64,000 nucleotides of DNA from the NCBI RefSeq assembly GCF_001904615.1, contig NZ_MRBY01000002.1, positions 80,697-144,696 on the forward strand, written 5' to 3'. Of this stretch, positions 27,837 to 37,387 are shown piece after piece (the stretch's first letter is position 1; each line of letters opens with the position of its first letter). Below the pieces are notes generated by a model that worked only from the letters and a program-made list of their open reading frames with translations, ran no database searches and was not told where the DNA came from. This DNA is from [Limnothrix rosea] IAM M-220. GTDB lineage: Bacteria; Cyanobacteriota; Cyanobacteriia; Cyanobacteriales; MRBY01. Position numbers and translations under genes: made by a program.

Positions 27837-29621
27837 TTACTCCTTAAAGTCAGTATCAGTAGCAGTTAAAGTCAACTCTTCAATATTCCAAAGCGGGCCG
27901 CCAAGGGCAGAGTGTTGTACCCCTTGAATTTTGTTGCGGACAGCCGCGAGGGAAAAATTATTTACAAGATAAATAAAAGGCAAATACTCAGAACCAATTT
28001 CTTGGGTACGGTCATAAATTTCCTTACGTTTCTCAAATTCCAGCTCCTGGGCAGCCTTGACATAGAGATCCGCAATCTCCTGTTCCCAATCACTGACCTG
28101 ACGATCAGTAAGAGGCGTTGTGCCGGGACGAGCATTTTGATTAAACATGTGTAAATTGCCATCTATAGCCCAGACATTCGCCCCACTATTGGGTTCATTA
28201 CCGCCAGTTAGGCCGAGGAGATGACATTCCCAATCAAGGGAGTTTGTCAGTTTATCCACAAGGATATTAAAGCCAATCGGAGTGTAGTCCACCTCCATGC
28301 CGATCGCCTCCAAATCCTGCTCGATCTGTGTGGCCATCGATTCACGGATCTTATTACCCGCGTTAGTGATGAGATTAAAGCGCACCTCATTGTTATTGAT
28401 ATCAAACAGCTTGCCTTGATCATCGTAATAAAAACCTTCAGCCTCTAGCAATGACCGGGCTTTTTCAGGATCGTAACCATAGCCTTCAATATTTTCATTA
28501 AAAAAAGGTGACTGGATCGATACGCCAGAATCCTGCGGCACACCCAAGCCCCGATAAATGTTGTTGACCATGCGATCGCGGTCGAGTGCGTAGGCGACAG
28601 CTTGGCGGAAATTGACATTATTGAACCAGACAGACTTGTAGGGTTCGACTAGCGGTTTGCCATCCCGTTTACCGGTATTGAGATTAAAGGCAATAAAACT
28701 TGTGCCGTAGCTAGGGCCGCCATTGTAAATGGTGAAGTTGCCGCGTTCTTCTTCTCTTTTAAGCAGAGAAAAATATTCGGGACTGACGCTGGTGACATCA
28801 AGATCACCGGAACGAAACTGTAGCAATGTGGTGTCTGTATTTGGCACAATTTGCCAGACTACTTTTTCGACATTGGGTTTTGGTGCATCCCAGTAGTGGG
28901 GGTTCGCTTTAAAAATAACCCTTTGACCAACGCCGTAACTGTCAATCTGATAGCGACCATTGACGACTAGTTCATTCAACGGTGTGCTAATCCCCCAAGT
29001 GTTGATAAACAGGGGATTACCTCCACTGTCTGAGGTTTCAATGGATTCCCTTAGGGCATGTTCCGGTAAGATTGGTAGTCCGATACTACTTAATATCGGC
29101 GCAAAGGGCTCGGACAGGGTAAAGCGCACTTGGCGATCGCCCACCTTAGCGACAGTCGGTAAAGTCCCTTCAACACCGATGCGGAGAATATCGCGGGAAC
29201 TGGTGGGAATTTTGTCGTTGAGGTAAATATCGTTAAACGTAAACACCACATCATCAGCGGTGAGGGGTTCGCCATCAGACCATTTTAGATTTTCCCGCAG
29301 CGTAAAGGTGAGGTTTAATTTATCTTCAGAAAATTCCCACGACTCAGCAAGATGGGGTTCAAATTCTCCCGTTTCGGGATTTTGATCTAGCAGTCCTTCA
29401 AAGGTCAAACTAAAAACATTAGGCGACTCGGTGGATAGGGCCGGATTAAAGGTTTTCGGATCGCTGAGAATGCTCACGACAATCTGATTATCAGAGCCTG
29501 CACTCAAAAGTTGACCACTACAAGCTGTCAATACCGAGGGCAATGCCACCATCAGGGCGATCGCCATTACTATGCCCCACCACCGTAGAGTTTTGATACG
29601 CCGTAAAAAACTACTCTTCAT
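27837..29621 (-). CDS. ABC transporter solute-binding lipoprotein, peptide/nickel family 5
   Basis: 594 residues from ATG 29621 (MKSSFLRRIKTLRWWG); an in-frame start 7 codons upstream is possible. A signal peptide with lipobox VLTAC is near residue 33. Then comes the SBP_bac_5 fold: LSDPKTFNPALSTESPNVFSLTFEGLL, LAESWEFSEDKLNLTFTLRENLKWSDGEPLTADDVVFTF and FRQAVAYALDRDRMVNNI (read in parts). It binds oligopeptides or similar ligands outside the membrane. The matching permeases are not adjacent. It overlaps the 3' end of the upstream membrane gene by 11 bases, suggesting translational coupling. Confidence 0.92.
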   Translation of the reverse strand: MKSSFLRRIKTLRWWGIVMAIALMVALPSVLTACSGQLLSAGSDNQIVVSILSDPKTFNPALSTESPNVFSLTFEGLLDQNPETGEFEPHLAESWEFSEDKLNLTFTLRENLKWSDGEPLTADDVVFTFNDIYLNDKIPTSSRDILRIGVEGTLPTVAKVGDRQVRFTLSEPFAPILSSIGLPILPEHALRESIETSDSGGNPLFINTWGISTPLNELVVNGRYQIDSYGVGQRVIFKANPHYWDAPKPNVEKVVWQIVPNTDTTLLQFRSGDLDVTSVSPEYFSLLKREEERGNFTIYNGGPSYGTSFIAFNLNTGKRDGKPLVEPYKSVWFNNVNFRQAVAYALDRDRMVNNIYRGLGVPQDSGVSIQSPFFNENIEGYGYDPEKARSLLEAEGFYYDDQGKLFDINNNEVRFNLITNAGNKIRESMATQIEQDLEAIGMEVDYTPIGFNILVDKLTNSLDWECHLLGLTGGNEPNSGANVWAIDGNLHMFNQNARPGTTPLTDRQVSDWEQEIADLYVKAAQELEFEKRKEIYDRTQEIGSEYLPFIYLVNNFSLAAVRNKIQGVQHSALGGPLWNIEELTLTATDTDFKE

Positions 29622-30009
29622 CTTCGTATCGCTGTTCCCCATCGAGGCGACCTAACTCAAATACACCACAGCCGGCACAGGCCATGACACCCAAACTAAT
29701 GGCCCAGCTATGGCCTAAGGATAATTCTACGATCCAATTAAATAGAATACCGAGCACCAAAAACGGCACAATACTGAGGAGAGATGCGGAAAAGGCACTT
29801 TTTAACTCACGAATTTCTTTATCTTTGTTGTATTCCTCTACCGAAAAATACAGCGATCGCTCTGCCCAATTCATCCAGCGTTCTAGCCCATCCGTAATGC
29901 CTTCACGCAAGGGGGCAATGCCGATATACAGCGCAAATGCCCATAGGCAAATTCCCGCGACGGTACTGGGGTCAAAGGGAATCTGAAACTGTAAAAACTC
30001 GCTAAGCAT
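29611..30009 (-). CDS. Membrane protein of unknown function
   Basis: 132 residues from ATG 30009 (MLSEFLQFQIPFDPSTVAG). Hydrophobic segments are at about 17-34 (VAGICLWAFALYIGIAPL), 78-98 (LLSIVPFLVLGILFNWIVEL) and 100-120 (GHSWAISLGVMACAGCGVF). A conserved-looking middle (ERWMNWAERSLYFSVEEYN) is amphipathic. I do not recognise the family. It is first in a likely three-gene unit with the solute-binding protein and tldD. Confidence 0.75.
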   Translation of the reverse strand: MLSEFLQFQIPFDPSTVAGICLWAFALYIGIAPLREGITDGLERWMNWAERSLYFSVEEYNKDKEIRELKSAFSASLLSIVPFLVLGILFNWIVELSLGHSWAISLGVMACAGCGVFELGRLDGEQRYEDEE

Positions 30010-30112
30010 AGGTTGAGACAACAACAATAGAATCGTTTAAAGATTGTATCGATTGTCGTGGCTTTCGGCATCCTCACAGCGATGATTCCTTAGATTTGCA
30101 TCCGGTTTCACG

Positions 30113-31558
30113 CTAGTTTTGGCCTTCGAGGAACTCAGCTGCAACATCGCTATCTACATCAAGGGGAACAAAATCAAAGCCTTTTTCAGAACGCTCATCC
30201 CTCACGACTTTGACAATTTTTAAAGAGTGTTGGCGATCGCCATTGTCCGAAAAAATAATTTCATCAGCAGCCCCTTGGGTCACGAAATCAGGATCAGCTA
30301 AAACAGCTTGCACAGCATGACGTTCATACTCCGCCGCTTCTTGCAGTCCCTTTAATAAAGCCCGGGTCGCATCATAGGCCATCGCGGTACGCCAGCTGAC
30401 GTTTTCAATCCAGAGATCCCGCGAATCCACCGGGAATAAAGCCGAGGGATTGGTTAAAGCATGCCAAGGAACCGGCGCAACTAAGCCCAGACTGGCCTCA
30501 GCTTCAGCAGAGGTTTGCCAATCGTTATCAATCGCATCATCACCGGAAATTATTGGTAGGGCACGGTTATTTTTTTCGATGATTGCGACAGAATGGGGCG
30601 TGGTATATCGATCCAAGAGAAGGGCGATCGCCCCAACATTTTCTGCTGCCAAGATACTAAAGTCCTCGTCCACATCAAACCCTGGGCGATCAGCATCAAT
30701 CACCACAACATCAGTGCCATCATGCTGCCCTAATTTATTGACAACAACCCTTTGCAACGAGCTACTGTAGGGACTTTTACTGCTATAGAACACCCCTAGT
30801 TTCCCAACCTGAAATTCATTGACAACATGGTCAACAATCGCCTCCCCAAAGTACAGGTTATTCGGCCCTGTTCGAAAAATAAAATCACCGATATTCGTCA
30901 AATCAGGTGCTGCAGCTGTATGGGTAATCATCACAAGACCCGCATCTTGATAAATCTGACCCGCTTCAAAACTCAGGGCGCTACTGTAATGACCGATCAC
31001 GCCTAAAATTTCAGACGAGGCGACAAATTTATTCGCTAGGGCGATCGCCGATTCAACATTAGAATCATCATCACCAATGACAACCTTGAGATTATTCCCC
31101 TGTTCGATAAATTCCTTCTGAGCCTGAGCAACACCTTTTAAGATTTCCTTAGCGACACCGACTTCTAGATCATCAGCAAGATTCACAGTTACAGCAACCG
31201 TTAAATATTTGTCCTCCTGCCTCACCCGCGCATTATTCAAGTAAATTAACGCTTCGGGATCACGCTCAACAGATAAAGAATCCTGAAACAACCTTTCCGC
31301 TTCGCTATAGTTTCCCTCGCGATAGGCCACAATACCCGCATCCTTCAAAGGACTATGGTAATTTGCCAAAATTAATTGTTCTCCTTCGCTCACCCTTGCA
31401 GGACGATCAAAGTAAACAACAGACTCCGCTTCCGGCGATCGCCATAAAATCCCAGAGAGATCAGGCCGACCAAACAGTCCGATTGCCCCAACAACCGACA
31501 GAGCAACACCGAATAGTCCCCCTAGCCGCCAATCAAATTTCGAGCCTTTAAGCGCCAT
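30113..31558 (-). CDS. Branched-chain-amino-acid-type periplasmic binding protein with N-terminal TPR-like segment
   Basis: 481 residues from ATG 31558 (MALKGSKFDWRLGGLFGVAL). A signal-anchor helix opens the protein. A short TPR-like helix pair (GIVAYREGNYSEAERLFQDSL) comes next, then a Peripla_BP_6/LivJ-like fold: LTVAVTVNLADDLEVGVAKEILKG, GVIGHYSSALSFEAGQIYQDAGLVMITHTAAAPDLT and FIFRTGPNNLYFGEAIVDHV (read in parts). The combination of TPR plus binding fold occurs in cyanobacterial sensor or receptor-like proteins. The ligand is unknown and no permease is adjacent. A longer in-frame extension upstream starts with GTG and is hydrophobic, so I set it aside. Confidence 0.85.
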   Translation of the reverse strand: MALKGSKFDWRLGGLFGVALSVVGAIGLFGRPDLSGILWRSPEAESVVYFDRPARVSEGEQLILANYHSPLKDAGIVAYREGNYSEAERLFQDSLSVERDPEALIYLNNARVRQEDKYLTVAVTVNLADDLEVGVAKEILKGVAQAQKEFIEQGNNLKVVIGDDDSNVESAIALANKFVASSEILGVIGHYSSALSFEAGQIYQDAGLVMITHTAAAPDLTNIGDFIFRTGPNNLYFGEAIVDHVVNEFQVGKLGVFYSSKSPYSSSLQRVVVNKLGQHDGTDVVVIDADRPGFDVDEDFSILAAENVGAIALLLDRYTTPHSVAIIEKNNRALPIISGDDAIDNDWQTSAEAEASLGLVAPVPWHALTNPSALFPVDSRDLWIENVSWRTAMAYDATRALLKGLQEAAEYERHAVQAVLADPDFVTQGAADEIIFSDNGDRQHSLKIVKVVRDERSEKGFDFVPLDVDSDVAAEFLEGQN

Positions 31559-31781
31559 TTCCCACCTCAAATTGCGGCACAATACGCGAATAATTTGCCA
31601 AACTTTTGCTTTCCTTAACAGTAAAACAAGAAGATCTAATTGAAAAAAACAAAAAAATTGCCAGAAACCCACCTATTTTGGCCAATTTTTGAGTGCAGAT
31701 ACCTATAACTGCGCCAAGAGAAGTCTTATACTAAAAAGAACGTAAAATTCCAAGTCACAACTACGAGGTATTACCCGATCT

Positions 31782-32144
31782 GTGTTTATCCTCTCCGGCT
31801 ATGAATACTTTCTGGGCTTTCTACTCGTCAGTAGCCTAGTCCCTGTCCTTGCCCTCACCGCTTCCAAGCTCCTACGACCGCGAGGTGGCGGCCCTGAGCG
31901 CAAAACTACCTACGAATCCGGCATGGAGCCCATTGGTGGTGCCTGGATTCAATTTAATATCCGCTATTACATGTTTGCCCTAGTTTTTGTGGTTTTTGAT
32001 GTGGAAACAGTCTTCCTATATCCCTGGGCTGTTGCCTTTAACCAGCTCGGCCTTTTAGCTTTTGTTGAAGCACTCATCTTTATCGCAATTCTTGTCATTG
32101 CCCTTGTGTACGCCTGGAGAAAAGGAGCCTTAGAATGGTCATGA
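31782..32144 (+). CDS. ndhC: NDH-1 subunit NdhC (subunit 3)
   Basis: 120 residues with three membrane helices. Key segments are [44 protein letters not shown] (read in parts), which identifies subunit 3. It starts with GTG at 31782. It belongs to the thylakoid NDH-1 complex used in cyclic electron flow, respiration and CO2 uptake. It overlaps ndhK by 10 bases. Confidence 0.97.
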   Translation: MFILSGYEYFLGFLLVSSLVPVLALTASKLLRPRGGGPERKTTYESGMEPIGGAWIQFNIRYYMFALVFVVFDVETVFLYPWAVAFNQLGLLAFVEALIFIAILVIALVYAWRKGALEWS

Positions 32145-32866
32145 ATTCCCCTGCTTTTGAACAACAACAAGCGGATAAGCTACTCAATCCCATGGGGCGA
32201 TCGCAGATCACCCAAGACTTATCCGAAAACGTCATTCTCACCACAGTTGACGACCTCTACAACTGGGCAAGACTTTCTAGCCTATGGCCCCTACTATATG
32301 GAACAGCCTGCTGTTTTATCGAATTTGCAGCTCTCCTCGGCTCCCGCTTTGACTTCGACCGTTTTGGTTTAGTACCCCGTTCGAGTCCCCGTCAGGCAGA
32401 CCTGATTATTGTGGCAGGGACAGTCACGATGAAAATGGCACCGGCACTTGTACGTCTTTACGAAGAAATGCCTGAGCCTAAATACGTGATTGCTATGGGG
32501 GCTTGTACGATTACTGGCGGTATGTTCAGTAGTGACTCCACCACAGCTGTACGTGGTGTTGACAAGCTCATTCCCGTTGATCTATACATTCCCGGTTGCC
32601 CACCTCGCCCGGAGGCGATTATTGATGCGATCGTGAAGCTCCGCAAAAAGGTTTCTAACGAGACCATTCAAGAGCGTTCTGTTTTAACGGAACAAACCCA
32701 CCGCTACTACAGCACAACCCATAATATGAAGGTCGTTGAGCCGATTTTAACGGGCAATTATTTGGGACAAGATACTTGGAATAACCCCCCTGCCGAATTA
32801 ACAGAAGCCATGGGCATGCCAGTACCCCCGGCATTATTGACATCAAAGCAAAAAGAGGAGGCCTAG
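32135..32866 (+). CDS. ndhK: NDH-1 subunit NdhK (Fe-S subunit, NuoB type)
   Basis: 243 residues (ATG 32135, or ATG 32141 two codons later). The 4Fe-4S (N2) ligands are seen in [20 protein letters not shown] and PGCPPRPEA. The C-terminal ~60 residues are a cyanobacterial extension. It forms the electron path of the hydrophilic arm with NdhJ. It lies between ndhC (10-base overlap) and ndhJ (1-base gap). Confidence 0.97.
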   Translation: MVMNSPAFEQQQADKLLNPMGRSQITQDLSENVILTTVDDLYNWARLSSLWPLLYGTACCFIEFAALLGSRFDFDRFGLVPRSSPRQADLIIVAGTVTMKMAPALVRLYEEMPEPKYVIAMGACTITGGMFSSDSTTAVRGVDKLIPVDLYIPGCPPRPEAIIDAIVKLRKKVSNETIQERSVLTEQTHRYYSTTHNMKVVEPILTGNYLGQDTWNNPPAELTEAMGMPVPPALLTSKQKEEA

Positions 32867-32867
32867 C

Positions 32868-33389
32868 ATGACAGAAGAGCAACAGACAAATACTGAAGAA
32901 ACGGCGATCGTCGAAGCTGGTGCTGTTTCTCAACTTTTGTCAGAAAATGGCTTTGCCCATGATTCTTTAGAGCCGGATCATAGTGGTGTTGAAATCATCA
33001 AAGTGGATGCGGAGCTGCTTATTCCCCTTTGTACTGCGCTATATGCCTTTGGTTTTAATTATCTTCAATGCCAAGGTGCCTATGATATTGGTCCGGGTAA
33101 GGAGCTTGTCAGTTTTTACCATTTGACCAAGGTTAGTGATGATATGACTGACCCGGAAGAAGTTCGCATCAAGGTATTTTTGCCCCGTGAAAATCCGGTT
33201 TTACCTTCTGTTTACTGGATTTGGAAGGCTGCTGATTGGCAAGAGCGGGAATGCTATGACATGTTTGGCATTGTTTATGAGGGTCACCCTAATCTGAAGC
33301 GTATTTTGATGCCGGAAGATTGGATTGGTTGGCCGTTGCGCAAGGATTATGTTTCGCCGGAATTTTATGAGCTCCAGGATGCATATTAG
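32868..33389 (+). CDS. ndhJ: NDH-1 subunit NdhJ (NuoC type)
   Basis: 173 residues. Family marks: [47 protein letters not shown] and [23 protein letters not shown] (read in parts). Last gene of ndhCKJ, followed by a terminator. Confidence 0.97.
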   Translation: MTEEQQTNTEETAIVEAGAVSQLLSENGFAHDSLEPDHSGVEIIKVDAELLIPLCTALYAFGFNYLQCQGAYDIGPGKELVSFYHLTKVSDDMTDPEEVRIKVFLPRENPVLPSVYWIWKAADWQERECYDMFGIVYEGHPNLKRILMPEDWIGWPLRKDYVSPEFYELQDAY

Positions 33390-33431
33390 GGTCTAATCTC
33401 GGCGCTTGTTAGTTTTTGGAATTTTGCAAAG

Positions 33432-33456
33432 CACCTCTGTGATGGGGGTGTTTTTT
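33432..33456 (+). terminator. Terminator after ndhCKJ
   Basis: CACCTC pairs with GGGGTG around TGTGATG, followed by TTTTTT, 43 bases past the ndhJ stop. Confidence 0.8.
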
Positions 33457-33482
33457 CTTGAACGTTTTTTTCAATGTTGGCT

Positions 33483-33908
33483 TTAGAGTTTGGTTATATT
33501 GGGACTTTGCAGGGATTCAAGGTAGCGTTCAATGAGCAGAATTGCGACAATGTCGTCGATGGGACGTGGGGGTAATCGCATACCTTTGGGTAGTAGTTTT
33601 TGTCTAAAGCTCGGCGGGAACATCTCCCAATATCTCTCCCGGGCTTCTAGGGTACTGTTGCGCTCGTTCACAAGGGCGATCGCCAATGGTGGAGAAATTT
33701 CGGTTTGTAAGCGCTGCTGCCATTGCTGTGCTGTTGTTTGATTTCCCATAATTAGTAATGAAAAATCATAGGTTTTACGGAGAGATTCCACCGTTTCTAG
33801 GACAGCATCGGCAAGAATGACTTCGTGGTAAAACAGGTTTGTGGCATCGTCCATTACTGCAACACCACATTTATCGCGTCCGGGGTCAAATCCTAAATAT
33901 ATGGTCAT
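33483..33908 (-). CDS. RNase H-fold protein, YqgF/RuvC-like
   Basis: 141 residues. The first strand YLGFDPGRDKCGVAVMD has the catalytic-type Asp of RuvC/YqgF folds, LLIMGNQTTAQQWQQRL holds the second strand, a Glu lies in VNERNSTLEARERYW, and the C-terminal PIDDIVAILLIERYL supplies further acidic residues. It is probably a nuclease acting on nucleic-acid junctions or rRNA precursor. It is shorter than true RuvC and differs from canonical YqgF, so I give no symbol. Convergent with ndhCKJ. Confidence 0.82.
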   Translation of the reverse strand: MTIYLGFDPGRDKCGVAVMDDATNLFYHEVILADAVLETVESLRKTYDFSLLIMGNQTTAQQWQQRLQTEISPPLAIALVNERNSTLEARERYWEMFPPSFRQKLLPKGMRLPPRPIDDIVAILLIERYLESLQSPNITKL

Positions 33909-34046
33909 AGCAGCTAGTCTCTTGAGTTATCTTCAACTGTGATCAGCACCCCAAATCACAATGTTCAGCAATGGTTATTTCTATGGATACAGATTTAGCA
34001 TGGCTGTAAGGGCAGATTCTTCTGCATATTGCTGTTATTTATCAAC

Positions 34047-35417
34047 TTAGCGTCTAAATACGACTTTACCATTGCTTAGAGCTACAAGTTCGAGTTTTAA
34101 GGGGCCGGCGTTATCGGTGTCTTCCATGGCGATCGCCCGAATTTCAGTGACTGGTTCAAGGGACTCATTAATAGCATCGGCAAAGGCAATAATATGGCTA
34201 AGATCACCGTCTCTCACTTGGATATCACCCAGAATACCGGCTTGACGCGCTTGGAACTGCGCCGCCCCTAAAAGAAAATCAATGGGTTGACGGGCGGCTG
34301 TGGGGTTTTGGATGCTGAGGTTTTCTAGTGAAATGGCCGCAATCACCTCACCGGCATCAAAAACGTCTTCTCGCAAGACCGCATCAGCAAAGACTTGCAC
34401 CTGACTTTCTCCCTGTAGATAATTACCGGCAGCTAACAAGCGTACGACGTAGTCACGTCCATCTTCAATTTCGTCAGCGAGATTTTGAACCTGTGTGTTG
34501 GTGATTTGTACCACTCGCTCATCAAAGTCAGGATTACGACCCCTTGTGGCCAAAATGGCATTGCGGTTTGCTTCCCGTAGTAGTTCATCTACGGCTTGAT
34601 TGACCACGTCACGGTCTAAAATTCGTACGACACCAAAGGCTAATACTTGACCCGTTGTGAGGGCAACATTACCGCTGCGAAAATTGATGTAGCTGGCTTC
34701 TAAAATATCGATTTGTTCTTGTAATCGGAAGATCTGGGACTCGACATTTTGTAAAATTTGGTCTTTGTCGGCGATCGCCTGGTCAAGGCTGGCAATGGTC
34801 TGATCGCGACTATTAATTTCATTTTGTAGCCCTTGGCGCTGGGATTCGAGGGAGGCGATTTGGCTAGAACGCGCTTCAATAATCTCGTTTTGCTCACTCA
34901 CCTTAGTCTGTAACATTTCACTTTGGGTCGCAAGCTGATCCCGCTGTGTCTTTAAATCCCGTTGCTCTGCCGCAAGCGCTTCAATCTCTTCCTCTAGAAG
35001 AGCGGCTTGATCCCGGAAAGTAGTGAGCTGGGACTGGGCCGTGGCAAACTTTGCTTCGATACCCTCTAGCTCAGTTTGAGCCGCCAATTGATCTTGGCGG
35101 GCTAAGTCTAGTTCTGCCTCGATTTGTTGCTTCGCATCAGTAATCTCCTCCAGTTCTTGGCGACGTTGCGCCAAAATTTTGTCCAACTGAAAGACCCCTT
35201 GGCGTAGGGACTTACTAAGACCAAATAGTAACCCTAATGTACTAGCAGCAATCACTGTACCCGTCATTACCGTGACCACTACGGCAGTTTGTTTGGGGCG
35301 TAAATTGAACAGGCTTAAGCGAGCCTTACCCACTTTGCTACCAAGGCGATCGCCCAAAGCCGCAAGGATACCGCCTAGTATCAAGACCGAAAATATCAGT
35401 ACAAAAGCACTAGTCAT
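34047..35417 (-). CDS. DUF3084 membrane/coiled-coil protein
   Basis: 456 residues. Two N-terminal membrane helices (FVLIFSVLILGGILAAL, and VVVTVMTGTVIAASTLGLLFGLS) flank RLGSKVGKARLSLFNLRPKQTA, the DUF3084 signature. A long coiled coil (about 80-240, rich in E, Q and L) and a globular C-terminal domain with NYLQGESQVQVFADAVLRE follow. The family is widespread in cyanobacteria with unknown function. It lies 57 bp downstream of ntcA on the same strand. Confidence 0.92.
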   Translation of the reverse strand: MTSAFVLIFSVLILGGILAALGDRLGSKVGKARLSLFNLRPKQTAVVVTVMTGTVIAASTLGLLFGLSKSLRQGVFQLDKILAQRRQELEEITDAKQQIEAELDLARQDQLAAQTELEGIEAKFATAQSQLTTFRDQAALLEEEIEALAAEQRDLKTQRDQLATQSEMLQTKVSEQNEIIEARSSQIASLESQRQGLQNEINSRDQTIASLDQAIADKDQILQNVESQIFRLQEQIDILEASYINFRSGNVALTTGQVLAFGVVRILDRDVVNQAVDELLREANRNAILATRGRNPDFDERVVQITNTQVQNLADEIEDGRDYVVRLLAAGNYLQGESQVQVFADAVLREDVFDAGEVIAAISLENLSIQNPTAARQPIDFLLGAAQFQARQAGILGDIQVRDGDLSHIIAFADAINESLEPVTEIRAIAMEDTDNAGPLKLELVALSNGKVVFRR

Positions 35418-35474
35418 TTAATGACACAAATTGTCTCACACCACAAATACAACCGTAACGTTATTACTGTAGCG

Positions 35475-36203
35475 TTAAGCGAACTGTTGGCTCAGATTTA
35501 CTGGGTCATGCACTGTAATTTTTTTCTTATAAATCGAAATCATGTTTTTTTCGCGCAGTTCTCCGAGTAATCTCGTCACCGTTACCCGCGTTGACCCGAT
35601 CGCTTCGGCGATCGCTTGGTGAGAGAGCTTCAGATCCACACGGATCCCCTCTTCCGTCGGCACCCCAAAATCGCGACAGAGAATTAACAGAAAACTCACC
35701 AAACGCGATCCCATGTCCCGGTGCGCTAAAGTCTCAATCATCATCTCCGTTTGTAAAATCCGCGAAGACAGTCCCCGCAGCATCAACATCGACAATTCAG
35801 GATGCTCCTGTAACGCCTTTTGTACCTGTTCAATCGGCGCAGACAAAAGCTCCACAGGCGTAAAGGCCACTGCGTGATAAAAACGATCCGACTTTTGACC
35901 CGTTAACAGGGACAACACACCAAACACACTATTTTCCCGGAGCAACGCCACCGTAATCTCTTCCCCAGCTTCATACACCCGGGAGAGACGCACCGCACCT
36001 TTTAATAAAAAATAAACCCGCTCAGCCGGGTCACCAGGAAAAAAAATCGTTTTACCGCGATCATAATTTTCAACAACGGGAGGAAATGGGCCACTGTGGA
36101 ATTGTCGGAAAGCAGCAGCCAGATCAGTAATTTGATTCACGGGTAATTCAGGGACTTGATTCGGATAAAAATCGCTTTGGGCAGTATCAGAGTTATAGAT
36201 CAT
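35475..36203 (-). CDS. ntcA: Global nitrogen regulator NtcA
   Basis: Crp-family activator/repressor that senses 2-oxoglutarate with PipX and controls nitrogen assimilation. The effector domain has [62 protein letters not shown] (read in parts). The HTH is [24 protein letters not shown]. From ATG 36203 it is 242 residues, about 20 longer than usual; a GTG at 36140 would give [14 protein letters not shown], nearer the usual length. I see no clear GTAN8TAC site in the upstream 270 bp. Confidence 0.96.
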   Translation of the reverse strand: MIYNSDTAQSDFYPNQVPELPVNQITDLAAAFRQFHSGPFPPVVENYDRGKTIFFPGDPAERVYFLLKGAVRLSRVYEAGEEITVALLRENSVFGVLSLLTGQKSDRFYHAVAFTPVELLSAPIEQVQKALQEHPELSMLMLRGLSSRILQTEMMIETLAHRDMGSRLVSFLLILCRDFGVPTEEGIRVDLKLSHQAIAEAIGSTRVTVTRLLGELREKNMISIYKKKITVHDPVNLSQQFA

Positions 36204-36476
36204 AGACTCACATCTGGAAGGATATCCCCCATTCGGGAAAATACACTTACTGGTGGGGACTTTAGTATGACGATGAATTCTCTTAACTAAATCTTACTCT
36301 GGTATAGTACTTTGTAATTTTTGCTTCAAATTAATTATGGTTTTCAGGGCAATGTCTCTTGTGATTCTGAAGATTTTGCACTGTTTTGCCGTAAAGTAGC
36401 GAATGGCTAGGGGGTCTATTGGTGTAATGGGACTCGCTCTAGCTCGACCGAATTTTTAAGAAACTTGGGAACCTTT

Positions 36477-37253
36477 ATGCTTGATCTAACTGGAAAAAAC
36501 GCCCTTGTCACAGGGATTGCAAATAATAAATCTATTGCTTGGGGCATTGCGCAACAGCTCCACGCGGCAGGCGCAAACATTGGCGTAACTTATTTACCCG
36601 ACGATAAAGGTCGTTTTGAGAAAAAAGTCGGCAAACTGGTTGAGCCCCTTAATCCCACGCTATTTCTGCCTTGTAATGTTCAGGACGATGAGCAGGTGGA
36701 TCAAGTGTTTGAAGCGGTCAAACAAGATTGGGGTAAGCTCGATATCCTCATCCACTGTTTGGCTTTTGCCCACCGTGAAGATTTAACGGGTGAGTTTAGT
36801 GATACTTCCCGGGCTGGTTTCCAGACGGCTCTTGATATTAGTTCCTATTCTCTTACGCGTTTGGCTCGTGGTGCAAAGGAAGTCATGACGGATGGGGGGG
36901 CGATCGTCACCATGACTTATCTTGGTGGTGTCAAAGTGATTCCTAATTACAACGTGATGGGTGTGGCGAAGTCTGCGCTGGAAATGAGTGTTCGTTACCT
37001 TGCGGCGGATCTAGGCCCTAGTAATATTCGCGTCAATGGTATTTCTGCTGGCCCGATTCGGACGTTGGCTTCTTCGGCGGTGGGGGGCATTCTGGATATG
37101 ATTCACCATGTGGAGGCGACTGCGCCTTTGCGACGGACGGTGACTCAAACGGAAGTGGGCAATACGGCGGCATTCCTTTGTAGTGATTTGTCTAGTGGCA
37201 TCACGGGTCAGATTATTTATGTGGATTCTGGTTACGAAATTATGGGTATGTAG
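36477..37253 (+). CDS. fabI: Enoyl-[acyl-carrier-protein] reductase (NADH) FabI
   Basis: 258 residues from ATG 36477 (MLDLTGKNALVTGIANNKSIAWGIA). Features: the NAD-binding Gly-rich start, HCLAFAHREDLTGEF, and the catalytic Tyr-x6-Lys in NYNVMGVAKSAL; SGYEIMGM closes the protein. It reduces the trans-2-enoyl-ACP double bond in the last step of each fatty acid elongation cycle. It is divergent from ntcA, and a heptamer repeat array follows. Confidence 0.97.
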   Translation: MLDLTGKNALVTGIANNKSIAWGIAQQLHAAGANIGVTYLPDDKGRFEKKVGKLVEPLNPTLFLPCNVQDDEQVDQVFEAVKQDWGKLDILIHCLAFAHREDLTGEFSDTSRAGFQTALDISSYSLTRLARGAKEVMTDGGAIVTMTYLGGVKVIPNYNVMGVAKSALEMSVRYLAADLGPSNIRVNGISAGPIRTLASSAVGGILDMIHHVEATAPLRRTVTQTEVGNTAAFLCSDLSSGITGQIIYVDSGYEIMGM

Positions 37254-37261
37254 GGTCAGGT

Positions 37262-37331
37262 GTCAGTTATCAGTGACCAGATATCAGTGACCAGTTATCA
37301 GTGACCAGTTATCAGTGACCAGATATCAGTT
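37262..37331. repeat. Heptamer-type tandem repeat array (ATCAGTG ACCAGTT)
   Basis: About four and a half copies of a 14-base unit ATCAGTGACCAG(A/T)T, itself two degenerate heptamers of form A(T/C)CAG(T/A)(T/G). It lies between fabI and rsmH. A related array is at 51350-51406. Confidence 0.85.
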
Positions 37332-37387
37332 TTTTTTGGGTTCCTCTAGGATGACTAGGGGGACTTTATTTTTCGTTAGGTAAAGAT

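Noticed and set aside
32361..32400. CGTTCGAGTCCCCG resembling a tRNA T-loop
   Set aside because: It lies inside ndhK in frame, with no acceptor or anticodon arms around it.
36204..36476. Search for an NtcA site GTAN8TAC in the ntcA-fabI region
   Set aside because: GTA and TAC triplets occur but not with eight-base spacing.
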